A stretch of DNA of 62,808 nt from JARRNJ01 sp037385045. GTDB lineage: Bacteria; Pseudomonadota; Gammaproteobacteria; JASBUN01. This document shows positions 35,034-44,455 of this stretch, piece after piece. The translations under genes were made by a program, and so were the position numbers. The stretch is from the NCBI GenBank assembly GCA_037385045.1, contig JARRNJ010000022.1:1-62808 (forward strand), given 5' to 3'. The notes under the pieces are model-generated. The model saw nothing but the letters and a program-made list of their open reading frames with translations. It had not been told where the DNA came from and made no database searches. Every line of letters begins with the position of its first letter. Position 1 is the first letter of the stretch.

Positions 35034-36191
35034 ATGGGCTCCCCTGCACCCACCCTGTTGGAAATGATCGCCCGGCTCGTCGGTACCCCGTCCATGAGCA
35101 GCGTCAATCCGAGCTTCGATACCGGCAACCGGGCCGTGATCGACCTGCTCGCCGGTTGGCTGGCCGGCCTGGGCTTCGCGGTCGAGGTGATGCCGCTGCC
35201 CCAGTGGCCGGACAAGGCCAACCTCATTGCCACCCTCGGTACCGGGCCCGGCGGGCTGGTGCTGGCCGGGCACACCGACACGGTGCCCTACGACGAGGGC
35301 CGCTGGAACCACGACCCGTTCGTCCTCACCGAGCAGGACGGCCGCCTCTACGGCCTGGGCACCAGCGACATGAAGGCGTTCCTGGCGATGGCGGTGGAAG
35401 CCGCCCGGGGACTGCGGCCGCAACAGTTGTCTTCGCCGCTGGTCATCCTGGCGACGGCCGACGAGGAAAGCTCCATGGACGGCGCCAAGGAATTGGTGCG
35501 CCAGGGCCGTCCCCGCGCGCGTTATGCAGTGATCGGCGAACCCAGCGGCATGCGCCCCGTGCGCATGCACAAGGGCATCCTCATGGAGGCCATCCGCCTC
35601 TACGGGCGCTCGGGGCATTCCAGCGATCCGTCACTGGGCGTCAGCGCCCTGGAAGGCATGTACCGCGTCATCGGCGAGCTGCTGGCCTGGCGCCGCGAGC
35701 TGCAGCAGCGCCACCGCGAGCCGCTGTTCCGGGTGCCGGTGCCCACTCTCAACCTGGGGCACATCCACGGCGGCGACAATCCCAACCGCATCTGCGGCAG
35801 CTGCGAGCTGCACATCGACCTGCGGCCGCTGCCGGGCATGGCGCTGGATGAACTGCGCGCGGAAATGCGCCAGCGGCTGCAGGCGTGCGTCAAGGACAGC
35901 GGCCTGGAGCTGAACATCGAGCCGCTGTTCCAGGGCACGCCCGCATTCGAACTCCCCGCCACCTCGGAGCTGGTGCGGGTGGCGGAAAAACTCACTGGAC
36001 ATTCCGCGGCCTCGGTGGCCTTCGCCACCGAAGCGCCCTACCTCGCCCAGCTCGACATCGAGACCCTCGTCCTCGGCCCCGGCGACATCGACCAGGCCCA
36101 TCAACCGGACGAATATCTCCTGCTGGAGCGGGTCCAACCTACCGTGGATCTGCTGCAACAGCTGATCCGGCGCTTCTGCGTCGGGGACTGA
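35034..36191 (+). CDS. argE: Acetylornithine deacetylase
   Basis: Releases ornithine from N-acetylornithine. The 385-aa M20-family metallohydrolase has the metal motifs AGHTDTVP (H80), GTSDMK (D112) and the catalytic/metal pair in ADEESS (E144/E145). Length and motifs fit ArgE; DapE is the main alternative, but the pairing with argA downstream (79 nt) supports ArgE. The ATG at 35034 gives the family start. Confidence 0.93.
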   Translation: MGSPAPTLLEMIARLVGTPSMSSVNPSFDTGNRAVIDLLAGWLAGLGFAVEVMPLPQWPDKANLIATLGTGPGGLVLAGHTDTVPYDEGRWNHDPFVLTEQDGRLYGLGTSDMKAFLAMAVEAARGLRPQQLSSPLVILATADEESSMDGAKELVRQGRPRARYAVIGEPSGMRPVRMHKGILMEAIRLYGRSGHSSDPSLGVSALEGMYRVIGELLAWRRELQQRHREPLFRVPVPTLNLGHIHGGDNPNRICGSCELHIDLRPLPGMALDELRAEMRQRLQACVKDSGLELNIEPLFQGTPAFELPATSELVRVAEKLTGHSAASVAFATEAPYLAQLDIETLVLGPGDIDQAHQPDEYLLLERVQPTVDLLQQLIRRFCVGD

Positions 36192-36270
36192 AACCTCCAC
36201 GCGGCGCCCCACGGCGTTGTAAACTCCGGTTACGTTCTGCATAGTATGGATTTTTGCCGAGACCGCGCCG

Positions 36271-37596
36271 TTGCCGAAGAAAAACAACAATCAGGGGTTC
36301 GTTGACTGGTTCCGCGCCTCTTCGCCGTATATCCACTCGCACCGCGGGCGGACGTTCGTGGTGCTGTTCGGCGGCGAGGCGGTGGCCGACCCGAACTTCG
36401 CCAACCTCGTACACGACATCGCCACCCTCAACAGCCTCGGCATCAAGCTGGTGCTGGTGCACGGGGCCCGGCCGCAGATCGAAGAGCGGCTGCGCAAACG
36501 CGGCGCCGCATTGCGCTATGTCAATGGTCTTCGCGTCACCGACGACGAGGCCCTGGCGTGCGTCAAGGAAGCCGCCGGCAGCGTGCGCGTCGAGATCGAG
36601 GCCAGGTTGTCCATGGGGCTGGCCAACACACCCATGTCCGGCGCCCGCATCCACATCGCCTCAGGCAATTTTGTCACCGCGCGGCCCCTGGGCGTGCGCG
36701 AAGGGGTCGACTACTGCCACACCGGCGAAGTCCGCCGGGTGGACACCGTCGCGCTGCGCCGCCACATGGAAGCCGGCGACATCGTGCTGTTGTCGCCGCT
36801 CGGGTACTCGCCTACGGGCGAGGTGTTCAACCTGAGCGCCGAGGACGTCGCTTCGGCCACGGCGGAAGCATTACGGGCCGACAAACTGCTGTTCCTGGTC
36901 GAGGGTCCCGGCGTTCTGGATTCGCGCCGGCGCCTGATCCAGGAACTCAGTCCGAACGAGGCACAACGCCTGCTCGCCACCCGGCGCACCCTGCCCGACG
37001 AGATCGCCAGCCACCTGGCCAGCGCCGTGCATGCCTGCCGCTCGGGGGTAAGCCGCGCCCACCTGGTCAATCGCACGGTGGACGGCGCATTGCTGCAGGA
37101 ACTGTTCACCCGCGACGGCATCGGCACCATGGTCACCGCCATGAGTTATGAAACGGTACGTCAGGCCAACATCGATGACGTCGGCGGTATTCTGGAATTG
37201 ATTCAGCCCCTGGAGGATCAGGGCATCCTCGTGCGGCGCTCGCGCGAGCTGCTGGAGATGGAAATCGACCACTTCACCGTCATCGAGCGCGACGGCATGA
37301 CGATCGGCTGTGCGGCGTTGTATCCGTTCGCGGACGAAACGGTCGGCGAACTGGCCTGCGTCGCGGTGCATCCCGACTACCAGGGCGGGCGCCGCGGCGA
37401 CGCGCTATTGCGCCACATTGAGAGGTTGGCCGCGGCCATGGGAATCGCCCGCCTGTTCGTGCTGACCACGCGCACGGCCCATTGGTTCCGCGAACGCGGC
37501 TTCCTGCCTGGCGATATCGGTGCTCTGCCGGTTAAAAGGCGCTCGCTGTACAACTATCAGCGCAACTCGAAAGTGTTCATCAAGCCGCTGGATTAA
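36271..37596 (+). CDS. argA: N-acetylglutamate synthase
   Basis: First step of arginine biosynthesis: acetyl transfer from acetyl-CoA to glutamate. The 441-aa protein is the classical two-domain ArgA: an amino-acid-kinase-fold regulatory domain (about 1-290, with VLVHGARPQIE) that binds arginine, and a C-terminal GNAT domain (about 295-441, with CVAVHPDYQGGRRG). It uses a TTG start. A TTGTAA/CATAGT pair spaced 17 bp lies just upstream (about 36219-36247) and could be a promoter, though argE read-through is likely. Confidence 0.95.
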   Translation: MPKKNNNQGFVDWFRASSPYIHSHRGRTFVVLFGGEAVADPNFANLVHDIATLNSLGIKLVLVHGARPQIEERLRKRGAALRYVNGLRVTDDEALACVKEAAGSVRVEIEARLSMGLANTPMSGARIHIASGNFVTARPLGVREGVDYCHTGEVRRVDTVALRRHMEAGDIVLLSPLGYSPTGEVFNLSAEDVASATAEALRADKLLFLVEGPGVLDSRRRLIQELSPNEAQRLLATRRTLPDEIASHLASAVHACRSGVSRAHLVNRTVDGALLQELFTRDGIGTMVTAMSYETVRQANIDDVGGILELIQPLEDQGILVRRSRELLEMEIDHFTVIERDGMTIGCAALYPFADETVGELACVAVHPDYQGGRRGDALLRHIERLAAAMGIARLFVLTTRTAHWFRERGFLPGDIGALPVKRRSLYNYQRNSKVFIKPLD

Positions 37597-37650
37597 CGGC
37601 TCCGATTATGACGCCGTACGGAACGGCGCCGGCGCGGGCGGGCATGCCGC

Positions 37651-37679
37651 TTGCCAGAAAAGCCGGTCCGGTCTAGATT
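37651..37679 (+). promoter_or_regulatory. Promoter of the orphan gene at 37728
   Basis: -35 TTGCCA (37651-37656), 17-bp spacer, -10 TAGATT (37674-37679). The match is strong, and the gene starts about 42 nt after the expected transcription start. Confidence 0.7.
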
Positions 37680-37727
37680 GGTGCATTCGCGGCATTGAGG
37701 CTGCCGCTATTGGATGGAGTGCAAAGG

Positions 37728-38075
37728 ATGACCGCCAAAGACCATTTACTGGAATTCTACGACCTCGATGGCTACGCCGGACCCAATCCGCTACGCGCAC
37801 GGGGCGTCGGCACCGTACGCGGCCCGGAAGGCAGCGAATACTATGTGCTGGAACCGTCCGAACCGATCAGTGTTGGAGAGCAAACCGTCAGCCAGCTCGC
37901 GGTGCGCCCCCACTACAAGGGCGACCGCATCGACCGGGCTGTGAACAGTATCTGCACCGTGGGTGTTGCGCTGGCCAAACCCGGTACGGCGTATGAAATC
38001 GGCGGGCAATACGGTTTCGCCGACTTCTGCTTCTGGACCGTCGGCAAAATCCATCCGACCGAAGGCGGCCGCTAA
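37728..38075 (+). CDS. Conserved-looking hypothetical protein, 115 aa
   Basis: I do not recognise the family. The start at 37728 follows GGAG at ~8 nt and a strong promoter. The protein is soluble, without signal peptide or membrane segment, and mixes beta-type segments (SEYYVLEP, TVSQLAVRPHY) with aromatic residues near the C-terminus (GGQYGFADFCFWTVGKI). Two cysteines are present. It stands alone between argA and a convergent methyltransferase gene. Confidence 0.65.
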   Translation: MTAKDHLLEFYDLDGYAGPNPLRARGVGTVRGPEGSEYYVLEPSEPISVGEQTVSQLAVRPHYKGDRIDRAVNSICTVGVALAKPGTAYEIGGQYGFADFCFWTVGKIHPTEGGR

Positions 38076-38187
38076 CGAAGACACGACGCTACCGGCACAC
38101 CGTCAACGGTGAAACCGGCCCCATGCGCGTTGGGACTTGCCGCGTTTCGCTATGCGCGCATTGCGGCGGGGCCACACCGGGCACCAC

Positions 38188-38850
38188 CTAACGCTTCATC
38201 GCCAGGGTCAACCCGTCGGCCAGCGGCAGCATGCTGATGCTGACGCGCTCATCGGCGTGGATTTTTTTATTGAGGGCGCGCAACGCCAAGGTATCATCGT
38301 CCCGGGCCTGCGGCTCGATGACCCGACCCGACCACAGCACGTTGTCGATCAACAGCAAACCGCCCGGGCGCAGCAGCCGCAGCGCCCGCTCGTAGTAGGC
38401 ATCGTAATGGGCCTTGTCGGCGTCGACGAAGGCCATGTCGAAGCTGTCGGCGGCGCCCGACTCCAGCAACGCGTCCAGGGTCGGCAGCGCCGGCCCCAAC
38501 CTGAGTTCGATGCGGTCCGCGACGCCCGCTTCGTTCCAATAACGGCGCGCGGTCGCGGTCCACTCTTCACTCACGTCACACGCCACCAGATGCCCGTCGG
38601 CAGGCATGGCAAGCGCCATGCTGAGTGAGCTATAGCCGGTGAACACGCCCACCTCCAACACGCGGCGGGCACGCATTAGTCGCACCAGCAACGCCATGAA
38701 CTGACCCTGCTCGGGCGAAATCTGCATGCGCGCCAACGGCAGCTGAGCGGTTTCCTCCCGCAAACTGCCCAGGATCGGTGGCTCGCGCAGGGAGACATCC
38801 AGCAAGTAGCGGTGCAGTCGGTCGGTAAGTTGAATGTTCTTGCCCGTCAT
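38188..38850 (-). CDS. Class I SAM-dependent O-methyltransferase (COMT-like)
   Basis: The 220-aa protein belongs to the small catechol/caffeoyl-CoA O-methyltransferase-like group. The SAM-binding segment VLEVGVFTGYSS (about 64-75), the acidic DVS loop, and the metal-binding region around FVDADKAHYDAYYE with a downstream D-N (LLIDNVLWSG) are all in place, implying a divalent-metal-dependent enzyme acting on a vicinal diol. Substrate unknown. It is divergent from cpdA. Confidence 0.88.
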   Translation of the reverse strand: MTGKNIQLTDRLHRYLLDVSLREPPILGSLREETAQLPLARMQISPEQGQFMALLVRLMRARRVLEVGVFTGYSSLSMALAMPADGHLVACDVSEEWTATARRYWNEAGVADRIELRLGPALPTLDALLESGAADSFDMAFVDADKAHYDAYYERALRLLRPGGLLLIDNVLWSGRVIEPQARDDDTLALRALNKKIHADERVSISMLPLADGLTLAMKR

Positions 38851-39003
38851 TGTCCCCGCCCCGTCGGTGCACAGGATCATCGCGCCCACAACCGCGCCTT
38901 GCGCTATGGGTCACCGTGAGTTGATTTGGCTGCCGTGCAGTGCCACTATCCCAGCGTCGGCGCGACGTTCCATGCCGTCGACTCCGAACTATCGGCGCCG
39001 AAC

Positions 39004-39849
39004 ATGAACCACACCGCTCAACCGCCAACGCCGCCAGAACGGCGCCCGCAACAACGGGCGCCGGCGTTGCGGGTTCTCCAGTTCACCGATACGCACTTGT
39101 ACGCGAGTCCCGATGAGACCCTGCTGGGCATAAACACGCAACAGAGTCTTGACCAGTGCTTGCGGCTGGCGCAGCAGCGACACGCGCCGGCCGACTTGAT
39201 TCTGGCTACCGGTGATCTGGTCCACGACGGCTCAACAGCGGGTTACCGGCGTCTGCGCCGGCTGCTGCTCGACACCAACACCGACGTCGGGGCGCTACCG
39301 GGCAACCATGACGATCCCCGCAACCTGCAGTCCACTCTTTGCGGCGGCCCGATCACCGGCGCACGCAGCCTGCATCGCGCCGGATGGCATATCATTCTGC
39401 TCGACTCCACCGTTGCCGGCAGCGACAGCGGCCGGCTGAGCGCTTCGGAACTGGCCGGCCTGTCACGGCACCTGCAACAGCGGCCGGACAATCACACGTT
39501 GGTGTGTCTTCACCACGCGCCGGTGGCAGTCGACAGCCGCTGGATTGACGACTTGCGCCTGGAGAACCCGGATGAATTCTTCGCCGTGCTGGATCGCCAT
39601 CCCCAGGTGCGCGCCGTGGTCTGGGGTCATATCCATCAGGATTTCAGCAGTCAGCGCAACGGCGTCCGGTTACTGGGCACCCCCTCCACCTGTGTGCAGT
39701 TCAAGCCCAACAGCGACCGCTTTGCCCTGGACCTGCAGCCGCCCGGCTATCGCTGGCTGATGCTGCACGCGGACGGCAGCATCGAAACCGGCATCGCGCG
39801 GCTGTCTCAGATGCCGCCGGGTGCCGATCTGCAACGGACCGGTTATTGA
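39004..39849 (+). CDS. cpdA: 3',5'-cyclic-AMP phosphodiesterase
   Basis: Class III metallophosphoesterase that degrades cAMP. The 281-aa protein carries the five motif blocks: FTDTHL (about 28-33), ATGDLVHDG, LPGNHDD, HHAP and WGHIHQD. These fit CpdA/Icc. The ATG at 39004 is preferred over the upstream open frame. A class II aldolase gene follows after 30 nt, likely in the same transcript. Confidence 0.92.
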   Translation: MNHTAQPPTPPERRPQQRAPALRVLQFTDTHLYASPDETLLGINTQQSLDQCLRLAQQRHAPADLILATGDLVHDGSTAGYRRLRRLLLDTNTDVGALPGNHDDPRNLQSTLCGGPITGARSLHRAGWHIILLDSTVAGSDSGRLSASELAGLSRHLQQRPDNHTLVCLHHAPVAVDSRWIDDLRLENPDEFFAVLDRHPQVRAVVWGHIHQDFSSQRNGVRLLGTPSTCVQFKPNSDRFALDLQPPGYRWLMLHADGSIETGIARLSQMPPGADLQRTGY

Positions 39850-39879
39850 TCGCGGATAGCGACCACCGGAAGACAGCCC

Positions 39880-40443
39880 ATGACCCCTGCACAAAACCTG
39901 ATCCGCCACTACTGCTGGCTTCGCCGCGCGGGAATCAACGATTCCCACAGCGGCAACATGTCGGTGCGCAGCGGCGAACGCATCTGGGTGACGCCCGGCG
40001 GTGCCTGCGCCGACAGCCTGCGCCCAGAACAATTGATCGAATGTCGCCTTGACGCATCGCCCCCGCCGGGCGCTTCATTGGATGCCGCGCTGCACTTGGC
40101 CGTCTACCGCAGCCGCCCGAGTGCGGGCTGCGTGATTCACAGTCACGGGCCCTACACGGTCGCCATGACGCTGGACGGTCGCGACTTCGAACCACCCGAC
40201 TTCGAAGGACAGCTGTATTTTCCCACGGTACCCGTGATCAGCATCGACTACGACCGTTATCTCCAGGAGAGTCCCGCCGGGGTCGCCGCCGTGCTCGCCG
40301 CGCAGCCGATCATGGTGGTGCGCGGCCACGGCGTCTATGCCTGCGCGGAGACAGTCAACCTGGCGTACAAATGGACCTGTTCACTGGAACACTCGGCGCA
40401 GACGGCCTATCTCGCCCGCCGGGCCGGAACCTGGAGCGACTGA
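39880..40443 (+). CDS. Class II aldolase/adducin family protein
   Basis: The 187-aa protein has the class II aldolase fold with zinc ligands H87 and H89 in HSHGPYT and H150 in RGHGVYA, plus the N-terminal SGNMSVR substrate loop. The usual catalytic glutamate before the histidine pair appears to be replaced by aspartate (D68). Relatives include fuculose-phosphate and ribulose-phosphate aldolases/epimerases and MtnB dehydratase; I cannot choose between them. It is co-oriented with cpdA. Confidence 0.85.
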   Translation: MTPAQNLIRHYCWLRRAGINDSHSGNMSVRSGERIWVTPGGACADSLRPEQLIECRLDASPPPGASLDAALHLAVYRSRPSAGCVIHSHGPYTVAMTLDGRDFEPPDFEGQLYFPTVPVISIDYDRYLQESPAGVAAVLAAQPIMVVRGHGVYACAETVNLAYKWTCSLEHSAQTAYLARRAGTWSD

Positions 40444-40488
40444 AATTCTTTCGTGGAACGTGGTCCGCTGCGCGCAAGACCATCGGCT

Positions 40489-41004
40489 TCAGTGGGCGAG
40501 TCCGATCCTGGGAAACAACTGCTCGCTCACCTGCAGCTCGTAGAGGTGGCGCTCGGCATCGACCAGATGTTGGCCCCAGTGCCAGAGAAAACCACTGCGC
40601 CAGGCAGAGGCCGCCCGCGTCGGATGCTGCGGATCGTGCTCCAGCATTTCGAGACCGCGCTTCAATTCAAAGTAGATGTCGGTGATATCATCGGCCAGGC
40701 TGCCGCTCATGGACGTGCCGCCTTCGGCGGCATCGAATTCCAGCCGGTAGCGGTCGCGCTCGCCGAGGCGGTCGCGCAGTCGGGAAAACAATTCGAAACG
40801 CAAATCGTAGTCGGGTACGAATGCCTGCGGAGAACCCGCTCCGGCCGCGTTGTTCAGCGTCAACACGGCGGCGTGGATCCGCGGCAACAGGCAACTCAAG
40901 CGGTGCAGCCAGTCGCCGCGGCCTCCGTCAAGGTGTTCGATCACATCACAGTATTCGCGGGCGGCGCGCGCCAGTTCCTGCACCTGTATGAGTGCTTCGC
41001 CCAT
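40489..41004 (-). CDS. DUF5063-type protein
   Basis: A 171-aa mostly alpha-helical soluble protein of unknown function, resembling the DUF5063 family. It is rich in Arg, Leu and Asp, with conserved-looking helices around HRLSCLLPRIHAAV and the C-terminal WHWGQHLVDAERHLYEL. It follows the rubredoxin gene by 76 nt on the same strand, so an association with redox metabolism is possible but not shown. Confidence 0.75.
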   Translation of the reverse strand: MGEALIQVQELARAAREYCDVIEHLDGGRGDWLHRLSCLLPRIHAAVLTLNNAAGAGSPQAFVPDYDLRFELFSRLRDRLGERDRYRLEFDAAEGGTSMSGSLADDITDIYFELKRGLEMLEHDPQHPTRAASAWRSGFLWHWGQHLVDAERHLYELQVSEQLFPRIGLAH

Positions 41005-41080
41005 TTCGCGTACCGGTGGTTCTCATGCTGACACTACTCCCAGTGTAGACCAGTTTCGCCTGCTTGCAGCCGCGGCGCGA

Positions 41081-41245
41081 TCAGATTTCCATCAACTCGA
41101 AATCGTCCTTACTGGCGCCGCACTCCGGGCATACCCAGTTCAACGGGATGTCCTCCCACTTGGTCCCCGGCGCGATACCCTCCTCCGGCAGACCCTTGGC
41201 CTCGTCGTAGATAAAACCACAGATCACACACATGTAAGTCTTCAT
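41081..41245 (-). CDS. Rubredoxin
   Basis: Small one-electron carrier with a single iron bound by four cysteines: C6, C9 (MCVICG) and C39, C42 (VCPECG). The 54-aa length, the YDEAKG and NWVCPECGASKDDF segments are standard for rubredoxin. A GGAAG ribosome site precedes the ATG at 41245; the longer open frame upstream is not part of the protein. The electron partner is not encoded nearby. Confidence 0.97.
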   Translation of the reverse strand: MKTYMCVICGFIYDEAKGLPEEGIAPGTKWEDIPLNWVCPECGASKDDFELMEI

Positions 41246-41529
41246 ATTCGCTTCCAATGGAGTTCGTCGCGTTGATGACGCCCGGATCCGGCACAGGCCC
41301 CGACGGCACGGCATGAGCGGAAACCGCGCCCATGATTGGCGCCGGAGGCGACCCGGCGATTGCCGGCAGCATGCCGGCACAGGCCCACCGCACGGCCGGA
41401 ACCGGCAATTATCCCACGATCATCAGTCGTGGCAAGCCGGTAGCGGTGCTAAAATCCACGGCACCGCCAGGGCGCATGCGAACCCGGTCTGCACGGACAC
41501 CGCGCGGGCGGCAGGCCACGGAGCACACC

Positions 41530-42330
41530 ATGGTTCACCAACAATCCGTACCTGTAGTCATGACATTTTCGGGTCTGGATCCCACCGGAGGCGCCGGCGC
41601 CCAGGCCGACATCGAGGCGCTGGCCAGCCACGGCTGTCACGCCAGCCCCATCATCACCACAATGACGGTGCAGGACACCCGCGATGTCACCAACATGGTG
41701 CCGGTCGACGGTTCCCTGATCATCGAGCAGGCGCGCACGATCCTCGAAGACATGCCGGTGGCTGCATTCAAAATCGGCCTGCTCGGCAGCGTCGCCGTGG
41801 TCGAGGCCGTGCACAGCATCCTGCACGACTATCCCGACGTGCCGGCGGTAGTGGACCCGGTATTGAGTTCCGGCGCCGGCACCGAGCTATCGGACCGTGC
41901 GGTGCAGGACGCGCTGCGCACTCTGCTGCTGCCCATGACCACGGTGCTCACCCCCAATTCGCTGGAAGCCAGGGCACTGGCCCCGGAGGCCGATACCCTG
42001 GGCGCCTGCGCCATGGCGATTCTCGATCAGGGCTGCGAATTCGTACTGATCACCGGCGGCCATGAAAACACCCCCAAGGTCGTCAACACCCTTTATGGCA
42101 ACCACCGGCAACTGGAGCAATTCCAGTGGGAACGCCTGCCCGGCAGCTACCACGGCTCGGGCTGCACCCTGGCGGCAAGTATCGCCGGGCTGCTGGCCCA
42201 AGGGGTGGAACCGGTCAATGCGGTGCACGAAGCCCAGGAATATACCTGGGAGAGCCTCAAGCACGGCTACCGCATCGGTATGGGACAGTTCATTCCCAAT
42301 CGGCTGTTCTGGGCCAAGAACGATTCCTGA
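41530..42330 (+). CDS. thiD: Hydroxymethylpyrimidine/phosphomethylpyrimidine kinase
   Basis: Phosphorylates HMP and HMP-P for thiamine synthesis. The 266-aa ribokinase-like protein has FSGLDPTGGAGAQAD near the N-terminus, the TPNSLEA segment, and the catalytic GSGCT motif (YHGSGCTLA) near residue 210. The start at 41530 fits the family. thiE begins 7 nt after its stop. Confidence 0.95.
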   Translation: MVHQQSVPVVMTFSGLDPTGGAGAQADIEALASHGCHASPIITTMTVQDTRDVTNMVPVDGSLIIEQARTILEDMPVAAFKIGLLGSVAVVEAVHSILHDYPDVPAVVDPVLSSGAGTELSDRAVQDALRTLLLPMTTVLTPNSLEARALAPEADTLGACAMAILDQGCEFVLITGGHENTPKVVNTLYGNHRQLEQFQWERLPGSYHGSGCTLAASIAGLLAQGVEPVNAVHEAQEYTWESLKHGYRIGMGQFIPNRLFWAKNDS

Positions 42331-42337
42331 GCGGCCG

Positions 42338-42958
42338 ATGCAACACCGACGCGGCCTGTATGCGATCACCGACCCCGCCCTGACTCCCGGCCCACGCCTG
42401 CTGCTGTCCGTGGCCGCGGCCATCAGCGGCGGCGCGGTCATGGTGCAGTACCGCCACAAGGCCGCGCCCCCGATGGAGCGCCGGCGCGAAGCCGAAGCGC
42501 TGTTGGAGCTGTGCCGCACGCGGGGCGTACCGCTGATCATCAACGACGACGTGCCGCTGGCCGCGGCAGTGGGCGCCGACGGCGCGCACATCGGCAAGGA
42601 CGATATGCCGGTCGGCGAGGCCCGCGATGTGTTGGGACGACACGCGATCATCGGTGTGTCCTGCTACAACTCGCTGCAGGCGGCGTGCGCCGCGGCCGAG
42701 GCCGGCGCTGATTACGTGGCGTTCGGCAGTTTCTATCCTTCGACGGTCAAACCGCAGGCGGTGCGCGCGGAGCTCGAGCTTTTGCAGCGGGCCCACGCAC
42801 GTCTGTCGCTGCCGATCGCGGCCATCGGCGGCATCACACCCGAGAACGGCGCACGGCTGGTGGCCGCCGGTGCCGACCTGCTGGCGGTCATCACCGGCGT
42901 GTTTGGCGAGCCGGATATCGACGCGGCGGCCCGTCGCTACGCGGCCCTGTTTGCCTGA
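42338..42958 (+). CDS. thiE: Thiamine-phosphate synthase
   Basis: Couples HMP-pyrophosphate and thiazole phosphate to thiamine phosphate. The 206-aa TIM-barrel protein begins with GLYAITDP and keeps QYRHKAA, LIINDD, the GADGAHIGKDD segment, YVAFGSFYPS and IGGI. The order thiD-thiE-hemL is common in gammaproteobacteria. A secondary thiamine-phosphate-synthase-like gene (yjbQ) is at 61990. Confidence 0.95.
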   Translation: MQHRRGLYAITDPALTPGPRLLLSVAAAISGGAVMVQYRHKAAPPMERRREAEALLELCRTRGVPLIINDDVPLAAAVGADGAHIGKDDMPVGEARDVLGRHAIIGVSCYNSLQAACAAAEAGADYVAFGSFYPSTVKPQAVRAELELLQRAHARLSLPIAAIGGITPENGARLVAAGADLLAVITGVFGEPDIDAAARRYAALFA

Positions 42959-42988
42959 TTGCCGGGTGCTCGCTGGACGACGTGACGT

Positions 42989-42994
42989 TATAAT
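42989..42994 (+). promoter_or_regulatory. TATAAT -10 hexamer upstream of hemL
   Basis: A perfect -10 box lies 57 nt before the hemL start. No good -35 is seen at 16-18 bp spacing, so activity without an activator is uncertain; hemL may also be read from thiD. Confidence 0.4.
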
Positions 42995-43050
42995 CGTCGG
43001 TCCCGGCGGCGGCCCGCCAACGGACGCACACCGATCACAAAGGAAACGTC

Positions 43051-44331
43051 ATGCCTCACTCCCACGAACTGTTCGCACAAGCCCAGCAGCACATTCCCGG
43101 TGGCGTCAATTCACCGGTACGGGCATTTCGCGCGGTCGGCGGCGAACCCATCTTCTTCCAGCGTGCGGCCGGCGCCTATGCCTGGTCCGAAAGCGGCAAG
43201 CGCTACATCGATTACGTGGGCTCCTGGGGACCGATGATCGTGGGCCACGCCCATCCGGAGGTCATTGCCGCCGTGCAGGCCACCGCCGCCAACGGTCTGA
43301 GCTTCGGCGCACCGACAGTGCTGGAGACGCAAATGGCGAACCGGGTATGCGCGCTGGTTCCCTCCATCGAGCTGGTGCGGATGGTGAATTCGGGCACGGA
43401 GGCGACCATGAGCGCCATTCGCCTGGCGCGCGGCTTCACCGGACGGGACAAGATCATCAAGTTCGAAGGCTGTTACCACGGGCACGCCGACTCGCTGCTG
43501 GTCAAGGCCGGCTCCGGCGCGCTGACCCTCGGCGTTCCCACGTCGCCGGGCGTGCCGGTGGCACTGGCCGAACACACCCTGACGCTGGAGTACAACAACC
43601 TCGATCAGGTGCGCGAGGCCCTGTCCCATGTCGGCGGCCAAGTGGCCTGCGTCATCGTCGAGCCCGTGGCCGGCAACATGAACTGCATTCCGCCGCTGCC
43701 GGGTTTTCTCCAGGGCCTGCGTGACCTGTGCGACGAATACGGCTGCGTGCTCATTTTCGACGAAGTGATGACCGGCTTCCGCGTGGCGCTGGGCGGCGCG
43801 CAGGCCCACTATGGGATCACGCCGGACCTCACCACCCTGGGAAAAGTGATCGGCGGCGGCATGCCGGTGGGCGCCTTCGGCGGCAAGCGCGAAATCATGG
43901 AACAGATCTCGCCGCTGGGCCCCGTGTACCAGGCCGGCACGCTGTCGGGCAACCCGGTGGCCATGGCGGCGGGCCTCAAGACCCTTGAGCTGATCAGCGC
44001 GCCACACTTCTATAAGGACCTGGAACGCAGCACCAGGCGGCTGGCGGAAGGCCTGAGCGAACGGGCCCGTGCCGCCGGCATCCCGTTGACGCACAACCAG
44101 GCGGGAGGGATGTTCGGCCTGTTCTTCACCGACCACCCACAGGTGAGCAATTTCTACCAGGTCAACAGCTGCAATCAGGACCGTTTCAAGCTGTTCTTCC
44201 ATGGCATGCTCAACGAAGGCATCTACCTGGCGCCGTCCGCGTTCGAAGCAGGATTCGTCTCGAGCGCACACAGCGCCGCGGACATCGACGCCACCCTGGA
44301 TGCGGCCGAACGGGTGTTCGCCGGCCTGTAG
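43051..44331 (+). CDS. hemL: Glutamate-1-semialdehyde 2,1-aminomutase
   Basis: PLP enzyme forming 5-aminolevulinate in the C5 heme pathway. The 426-aa protein is of standard length. The PLP lysine is K265 in TTLGKVIGGG (same number as in E. coli), preceded by the FDEVMTGFR block and by MVNSGTEATM near residue 111. It has an AAAGGAAA ribosome site. Confidence 0.97.
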   Translation: MPHSHELFAQAQQHIPGGVNSPVRAFRAVGGEPIFFQRAAGAYAWSESGKRYIDYVGSWGPMIVGHAHPEVIAAVQATAANGLSFGAPTVLETQMANRVCALVPSIELVRMVNSGTEATMSAIRLARGFTGRDKIIKFEGCYHGHADSLLVKAGSGALTLGVPTSPGVPVALAEHTLTLEYNNLDQVREALSHVGGQVACVIVEPVAGNMNCIPPLPGFLQGLRDLCDEYGCVLIFDEVMTGFRVALGGAQAHYGITPDLTTLGKVIGGGMPVGAFGGKREIMEQISPLGPVYQAGTLSGNPVAMAAGLKTLELISAPHFYKDLERSTRRLAEGLSERARAAGIPLTHNQAGGMFGLFFTDHPQVSNFYQVNSCNQDRFKLFFHGMLNEGIYLAPSAFEAGFVSSAHSAADIDATLDAAERVFAGL

Positions 44332-44455
44332 CCGGACCGCACCCGCGGCCGGGTACGTGCATGCAGTCGCGCACGCGCACTGAAACCCTGATCCCCGAGC
44401 GCGGTCCGTACGACGCGGGCACGATGGATCATCGCGCCCCGGCGAGCGAAGGCTC

